NCBI GenBank assembly: GCA_018396565.1
Contig: JAGTQO010000009.1
Coordinates: 1 to 29,454 of the forward strand
DNA length: 29,454 nt
Reading direction: 5' to 3'
Source: Candidatus Bathyarchaeota archaeon
Lineage (GTDB): Archaea; Thermoproteota; Bathyarchaeia; 40CM-2-53-6; RBG-13-38-9
Part shown: positions 25,019 to 29,454 of the stretch, in pieces
How the letters are laid out: every line of letters starts with the position of its first letter
Numbering within the stretch: the stretch's first letter is position 1
Notes under the pieces: generated by a model
Database searches by the model: none
The model's input: the letters and a program-made list of their open reading frames with translations, nothing else
Told to the model about the DNA's origin: nothing
Translations under genes and position numbers: made by a program

Positions 25019-26647
25019 TTATGTTCTGTTTGAGATTTCGGTTTTGACTCTTAACTTTCTGTGATATGATATGGCGAATCTGTGCGCTTCATCTCTGATT
25101 CTTTGAACCAGGTGGAGGCTTTCAGAGTCTTTTCTGAGTTCGACAGGGTCAGGCCTCTTGGGTAAGTATATCTGTTCAAGCCTCTTGGCTAGGCCAACTA
25201 TAGGTAACTCTAGTCCTAGATCTGAGAGTGACTTTCTGGCAGAGTTTAATTGGGTTACCCCCCCATCGACGATGATGAGGTCAGGTAGCTCAGCTCTTTC
25301 TTCCAGCAGACGTCTGTATCTTCTGTAGACGAGCTCACCGATCATCTTAGGATCATCCTGACCGACTACGGTCTTTATTCTGAATCTTCTGTAGCGGCTC
25401 TTCAAAGGTTCACCGTTCATGAAGGCCACCATTGATCCAACTGAGATCTTTCCAGCCAATGTGGAGACATCGAAACATTCTATGAGTTTGGGTGTATCTT
25501 CCAAGCCCAGGGCCTCCTGGAGCTCCTTCAGCCCCTTCAGGTTTCTTCTCTCCCGGCTACCCAACTCCTCAAGATGGGTTCTAGCATTCTCAACAGCCAA
25601 TCTTGTCAGGCGCCGTTTCCTCCCCTTCACCCAGTATGAGATAGTTGTCTCCACCCCGAATCTTTCAAACATCCAATCCTGGATCGTTTTGACGTCTTTG
25701 GGCTTCGCCGAGACCACTATCTCAGGTGGCGGTGTCACCCTTCTAGAATAATATTGTTTTATGAAGGACTCTATTATCTCGCTGTCCTCCGCCCCTTGAG
25801 TGTTCAACTCGAAGCATTCTGAGGAGATGAGTCTCCCAGCTTTGACTTGTAAGACTTGGACGCAGGCTGTCGAGGGGGTTTTGGCTAAACCCAGAACATC
25901 CAAATCTATAGGTTTAGGGAATGCTACAGTCACTCCTGGGAGGGTCTTCTCCAGGGATGCGAGTCGATCCCTTATTATAGCAGCTCTCTCAAACTCAAGG
26001 TTCGTCGAAGCCTCAAGCATCTCCTTTCGCAGCTTCTCAACAACCATCTCAGCCTTGCCTTCAAGAACCAGAATGAGCTCCTTCACACGCTCATTATACT
26101 CGTCTTTCGATATGAGTCCCGCACACACCCCGCTGCATAGGCCTATCTGGTAATACATGCATGGTCGTCTCCGAGGTTTCTTTGGGTCATACTTGCATAC
26201 TGTGAGGGGGAATAGTCTTCTGAGCGTGTTCAGAGTCTGCCTCATGGCTGCAACATCTGCATATGGGCCGTAGTATCGGTTACCGTCTCTCTTTTGTCTC
26301 CTAACGATTGTGAGGGTTGGATACTCTTCTTCTAGGCTGAGTTTCAGGTAGGGGTAGGTCTTGTCATCCCTCAGCCTGACATTGAATTTTGGTCTGTACT
26401 GTTTTATCAGAATATTCTCTTCGACGAGTGCCTCTACTTCGGAGCTTGTGACTATGTAGTCTATCCTCTTTGTGCCTCCAATGATCAGGGCCTCCCGAGG
26501 ATCGGACTTCGATGCTTGAAGATGATTCCTAACCCTCTCTCTGATGTTTGCTGCCTTACCGACGTAGAGAACCTCCTCCCCCCTCATAATGTATACTCCA
26601 GTCTTCTCAGGCAGGTTCTCAATCTGATCCTCTATAGTCATATCCAT
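25019..26647 (-). CDS. uvrC: UvrABC excinuclease subunit C, lacking the C-terminal HhH domain
   Basis: The dual-incision nuclease of bacterial-type nucleotide excision repair. In order: GIY-YIG domain (LPEKTGVYIM, LYVGKAANIRERVRNHL, about 12-95), a four-Cys cluster at 151, 163, 171 and 175 like the Fe-S site of E. coli UvrC, a UVR motif (about 202-234) for UvrB contact, and the RNase H-like second nuclease domain with Asp393 (CFDVS), Asp431, Asp461 (IVDGG) and His522 (DEAHRF). The protein stops at 542 aa, about 20 residues after that His, where most UvrCs (about 600 aa) continue into a double helix-hairpin-helix. The ATG at 26647 is shown; ATG 26641 has GAAAGG with better spacing. uvrA and uvrB are not in the window. 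Confidence 0.95.
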   Translation of the reverse strand: MDMTIEDQIENLPEKTGVYIMRGEEVLYVGKAANIRERVRNHLQASKSDPREALIIGGTKRIDYIVTSSEVEALVEENILIKQYRPKFNVRLRDDKTYPYLKLSLEEEYPTLTIVRRQKRDGNRYYGPYADVAAMRQTLNTLRRLFPLTVCKYDPKKPRRRPCMYYQIGLCSGVCAGLISKDEYNERVKELILVLEGKAEMVVEKLRKEMLEASTNLEFERAAIIRDRLASLEKTLPGVTVAFPKPIDLDVLGLAKTPSTACVQVLQVKAGRLISSECFELNTQGAEDSEIIESFIKQYYSRRVTPPPEIVVSAKPKDVKTIQDWMFERFGVETTISYWVKGRKRRLTRLAVENARTHLEELGSRERRNLKGLKELQEALGLEDTPKLIECFDVSTLAGKISVGSMVAFMNGEPLKSRYRRFRIKTVVGQDDPKMIGELVYRRYRRLLEERAELPDLIIVDGGVTQLNSARKSLSDLGLELPIVGLAKRLEQIYLPKRPDPVELRKDSESLHLVQRIRDEAHRFAISYHRKLRVKTEISNRT

Positions 26648-26790
26648 CCTTTCGAGGCCAACCGTAGAACTGCATTTTGAAGTTTAGATTGGATCTAGAT
26701 AAATCCATCTAAAATACATGATACTTTTTGGAATCATATGGGTGTTAGGGTCAAAGAATCATGGGGCTGAAAATCATCTTCCGCTATTCT

Positions 26791-27351
26791 TTATTTCTGA
26801 TCAGCCTCCACCACAGCCAGAAGCTGCTCGGTAGTCACCTTACGTATCTTCAAGACATCAAGTATCTTCAGGGTCGCTTCATGATTCTGCTGGGATGGCG
26901 AGGAACATGCGTCGGAGGGGACGGTGACGTCGTATCCGAGTTCGAAAGCATCCAGAACAGTCTTCAGCAAACATGCTTCAGTACGTATACCAGCTATTAT
27001 GAGAGACTTTATATTCTTATGTCTCAACGTGTAGTCTAAGTCTGTTCCGAAGAAGGCGCTTAACATTCTCTTCTCAACCAGAATATCTCCTTGCTGAGGT
27101 TTTATCTCGTCTATCACTTCAGCACCCTTCGTTCCACGGATTGCGTGCTCTGGAAATTCAAGCTTTCTGAATAGAGGGTCATCCCTGAACCTGCTGTCGC
27201 AAGCGTAGATTACAGGTCTCCCCCTCCGCCTCGCATCATCGATAAGAAGTTTAATGTTAGGTATTATCTCTCCGCAAAATCTTCCAACATTATCCTTCTG
27301 CATATCTACAATAATTACTGCTTCTCTCACATCTTCTCTGAGACTCATCAT
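26791..27351 (-). CDS. Isochorismatase-family cysteine hydrolase
   Basis: A 186-aa member of the isochorismatase/nicotinamidase superfamily with the full catalytic triad: Asp16 (IIVDMQKD), Lys94 (VEKRMLSAFFGTDLD) and Cys127 (GIRTEACLL). The cis-peptide region and the pattern LGYDVTVPSDACSS follow as usual. The substrate (nicotinamide, isochorismate or another amide) cannot be read from the sequence; the metal-binding DXHXXXH motif of nicotinamidases is not evident, which argues against nicotinamidase. Start is the first of two ATGs. AATATAAT about 36 bp upstream is a possible TATA box. It is on the same strand as uvrC, 143 bp away. Confidence 0.88.
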   Translation of the reverse strand: MMSLREDVREAVIIVDMQKDNVGRFCGEIIPNIKLLIDDARRRGRPVIYACDSRFRDDPLFRKLEFPEHAIRGTKGAEVIDEIKPQQGDILVEKRMLSAFFGTDLDYTLRHKNIKSLIIAGIRTEACLLKTVLDAFELGYDVTVPSDACSSPSQQNHEATLKILDVLKIRKVTTEQLLAVVEADQK

Positions 27352-27498
27352 AATTCGCCGAGGCTATAGAATGGTTCTCTGAGATTATATTGTTTCGGTT
27401 AAAGTCTAGACCATTAATGAAGTCTCAGTCAGAGACCTAGATACGTTAGATCCAGCTTCCTTGAGGCTATTTAAATGCGTGTCCTGTCCAGTATCGGA

Positions 27499-28452
27499 TT
27501 ATCGGCCTTCACAGATTCTCCTTATGATCTCATGGGTATCATTCGGCGGCGGTGTTGTATTCACCATGTATGTCTCAACCCTATTCAGGAGATTTTTGAA
27601 GAATAGTCTTCTGAGACCTGTCTTCCTATCGGATCTGACTAGGAGGTGGGGGTTACAAAAGTTGTGGTATTCCAAGAATTCCAAGGCTTCACTGGAATTC
27701 ATCCTTCTGGCTAACGTTGTATCTTTCAAATCTCTCTTTAAGAGGATTATCTTCCTTATGGTTGTGAAGGGAACAACCCTACCCTTACCTATTATCCACC
27801 TGATGTCGATGATTGCCCTCCCACGATTATCGAAGATCGCGTTGTCGACTATCTGCTTGTATTCACCCCAAGTCTCGGCGACATCGGCTGGTGTGTAGAA
27901 GTTTTTTTCAGACCCGTAGGCCAAGGCTGAGTTGTCTGAGAATCTTACAAAGAACCAGTCGTCTGAGAGCACCCTCACATCTGGGATACGTAGTAACCCG
28001 TAGGTGTGGGTTGTCTTACCTGTTCCAGGTGGTGCTATCAAACATATTCCGTGGCCATCCATATCGATGCAGGCACCATGAATGCTGTTTATGTTATGTT
28101 CATCTTCAAGTATGTCCCCGGCTGTTGCGAGGGCGAGAGACTTTATCCAACCATAATAGTCGACATTGAAAAGGAAAGCAGTCTTCGACAGCGGGTCATA
28201 CATGACAGTCATGGGTTTATCCTTCTCTTCAACAACTAAGAGTCTCCCATGAGATCTGATGTGAGCTGACATCGGATAGAAATTTTCCTCCCACCTATCC
28301 TTCACATATTTCAGATTCGTCAGGAGTTTGATGCAGCAACCGTAAATGTCAGCTCTCTCCTCATAGAGAACCTCCCTAAAGTAATGTTGGAGCAACTCAT
28401 CCTTACGTTCAATATTGATCAGCTCAACTTCATACTTTGCCTGTGAGCTCAA
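27499..28452 (-). CDS. HPr kinase/PEPCK-fold P-loop protein
   Basis: A 317-aa protein with the HPr-kinase (HprK C-terminal)/PEPCK-like nucleotide-binding fold: SIHGACIDMDGHGICLIAPP leading into the P-loop APPGTGKTT (140-148), then VRVLSDDWFFVRF with the acidic pair Asp164-Asp165, and later IIDIRWIIGKG. HPr kinases act on HPr Ser46 in bacterial catabolite control; no PTS genes are visible here, so another substrate is likely, as for the archaeal and bacterial HprK-like proteins with small-molecule targets. The N-terminal 115 residues are not HprK-like and are unassigned. The start is TTG at 28452, with no in-frame ATG until residue 61. AATTAATATG about 45 bp upstream is a candidate promoter. 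Confidence 0.75.
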   Translation of the reverse strand: MSSQAKYEVELINIERKDELLQHYFREVLYEERADIYGCCIKLLTNLKYVKDRWEENFYPMSAHIRSHGRLLVVEEKDKPMTVMYDPLSKTAFLFNVDYYGWIKSLALATAGDILEDEHNINSIHGACIDMDGHGICLIAPPGTGKTTHTYGLLRIPDVRVLSDDWFFVRFSDNSALAYGSEKNFYTPADVAETWGEYKQIVDNAIFDNRGRAIIDIRWIIGKGRVVPFTTIRKIILLKRDLKDTTLARRMNSSEALEFLEYHNFCNPHLLVRSDRKTGLRRLFFKNLLNRVETYMVNTTPPPNDTHEIIRRICEGR

Positions 28453-28513
28453 TTTGGTCTACAACCTGCAAACGTAGCTAGGTGTCTTCCCATATTAATT
28501 ATTGGTCTCGCGA

Positions 28514-29275
28514 TCATGGTTTATACACTTTCAACTCCATATTTCCATCATCGATGGTTAGGTAAGTGTTCTGAACAGTTGCGTCTGAAACCCAACTTCC
28601 ACTATTGGCTACGTTCCCATCTACGAAGGGGCGGTGGGTATGGCCGAAGATAAGTCTAGCGCCTCTTTCAAGGCCTAGAAATAGGTCTTTTACACTGGAT
28701 TTGGCCAGCTGCTCAACCCTATGCATGTCCCTCCGACTCTCAGGAACCTCGGTTATTGAGCTGATAGCTTTCTGTCTTCTATCTCCCTTCTTGAAACTGA
28801 GGTGCAGGGTATCCCATAGCACGCTCAGAATGTCACCTATGAAGTCTCCGGTTCTCTGGCATAGGGAGATACATATGGATTCATACTCCTCTACGGTGAG
28901 GGGTTCGAGAAGGGCCAGGACCTCGAGTTGATATCCATGAATAAAATTGTATGTGGTCCCACCGTCTTTTAATCTGAGAGTCTTACTCACATTGAAGTAC
29001 TGGTTTTCAGGAAGTTTAAGGGTTATCAATGTGTAGTCATGGTTTCCAATGATGTAATGTATGTTTGAGTTCAAGGATTCGAGGGTCTTGAATATGATTT
29101 CGTTTTCAATAGCGACGAGCACATTGTTCCTTCTCCAGAAGTCGAGTATATCGCCTAGAAGAATAAGATGGTCGTCTGGACCCAGCGGTTTACATATCTC
29201 CTCCAAAAATTTTAGGAAAAGTTGCCTGTTAGAGTTTCGATAGCCTAGATGAACATCTGAGACGACAACTATCAA
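28514..29275 (-). CDS. Calcineurin-like metallophosphoesterase
   Basis: A 253-aa two-metal phosphoesterase of the LpxH/YfcE-like group. All metal motifs are present: SDVHLG (Asp7, His9), GDILDFW (Asp42), GNHDY (78-82), FIHGYQ (His113) and FGHTHRP (His212, His214). Between the third and last motifs is a helical insert of about 85 residues (120-205). No signal peptide, so it acts in the cytosol. The LpxH-like GDILDFW motif suggests a nucleotide- or lipid-phosphate substrate, but archaea lack lipid A, so the substrate is unknown. It is too short and lacks the partner to be Mre11. The start is TTG at 29275, fixed by a strong GGAGGT. Confidence 0.88.
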   Translation of the reverse strand: MIVVVSDVHLGYRNSNRQLFLKFLEEICKPLGPDDHLILLGDILDFWRRNNVLVAIENEIIFKTLESLNSNIHYIIGNHDYTLITLKLPENQYFNVSKTLRLKDGGTTYNFIHGYQLEVLALLEPLTVEEYESICISLCQRTGDFIGDILSVLWDTLHLSFKKGDRRQKAISSITEVPESRRDMHRVEQLAKSSVKDLFLGLERGARLIFGHTHRPFVDGNVANSGSWVSDATVQNTYLTIDDGNMELKVYKP

Positions 29276-29281
29276 GATAAG

Positions 29282-29287
29282 ACCTCC
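29282..29287 (-). promoter_or_regulatory. Shine-Dalgarno deciding the TTG start of the metallophosphoesterase gene
   Basis: On the minus strand GGAGGT lies six bases before TTG 29275, which directly precedes the IVVVSDVHLG strand. The motif fixes the non-ATG start. Confidence 0.7.
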
Positions 29288-29454
29288 GAAGAGTTGTTTT
29301 CCTAACAGGTTCTAATAAACTGTTGAATTGAACTTAGATTGTTAACTTCAGGTGGGATAGCACCCGACCTGATCCAGTTTATATGGGAGTGGTTCGAGGA
29401 ATACCTGGAGATGGCGTATTAGGGCAGTCTGTAGCTAGTTACTATCTTCTATGA

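Noticed and set aside
26685..26715. Imperfect inverted repeat TAGATTGGAT / AATCCATCTA upstream of uvrC
   Set aside because: Only five contiguous base pairs; AT-rich promoter sequence makes this likely by chance, though a repressor site is not excluded.
29340..29419. Short open stretch near the right end, reading APDLIQFIWEWFEEYLEMAY then a stop
   Set aside because: It looks protein-like but is about 27 codons, with only a TTG as possible start and a stop just upstream; not enough to call a gene.

Overview
The window reads as a stretch of archaeal chromosome, most likely from the TACK side (a Bathyarchaeia-like lineage would fit, but this is inference from gene content). Archaeal signs are the HerA-NurA pair, a Sulfolobus-type single OB-fold SSB with an RG-rich tail, archaeal-type AspRS, free-standing AlaX, a PUA-containing NSUN6-like methyltransferase, TATA boxes placed for leaderless transcripts, and frequent TTG/GTG starts. 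Several genes have a bacterial flavour (class I fructose-1,6-bisphosphatase, glutamate racemase, UvrC, an HPr-kinase-like protein). No rRNA, tRNA, CRISPR array, IS element or integrase was seen.

Layout. 1-4.2 kb: a possible 3' gene end, class I FBPase, then leftward LLM-class flavin oxidoreductase, a small DNA-binding-like protein and glutamate racemase, then rightward AlaX. 4.3-8.0 kb: a carbohydrate ABC transporter (two MalF/MalG-type permeases and a Tat-dependent binding protein, no ATPase here), closed by a hairpin/poly-T terminator. 8.0-11.5 kb: leftward zinc-ribbon protein and two overlapping genes for surface proteins sharing a C-terminal beta-repeat plus membrane-anchor module; the larger also has a serine-hydrolase-like domain. 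11.6-15.9 kb: a small HELTH metallopeptidase (apparently frameshifted at its 3' end), then nurA and herA overlapping by 4 bp. 15.9-18.2 kb: tRNA/rRNA m5C methyltransferase, moaE and ssb.

18.2-23.0 kb: a leftward cluster aspS-gatC-gatA-gatB, the two-step Asn-tRNA route (mischarging AspRS plus amidotransferase), followed by a 250-bp gap with a strong nested stem-loop that may be a structured RNA. 23.0-23.5 kb is noncoding by ordinary calling but appears to hold a decayed vapBC-like toxin-antitoxin pair. 23.5-29.3 kb, all leftward: a BtuF-like binding protein with a C-terminal membrane anchor, UvrC lacking its usual C-terminal HhH domain, an isochorismatase-family hydrolase, an HPr-kinase/PEPCK-fold protein and a metallophosphoesterase.

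I did not find one clear undescribed multi-gene system. The best leads are the surface-protein pair at 8.7-11.5 kb, the stem-loop region at 18.3 kb, the toxin-antitoxin remnant at 23.3 kb and the frameshifted metallopeptidase upstream of nurA-herA.
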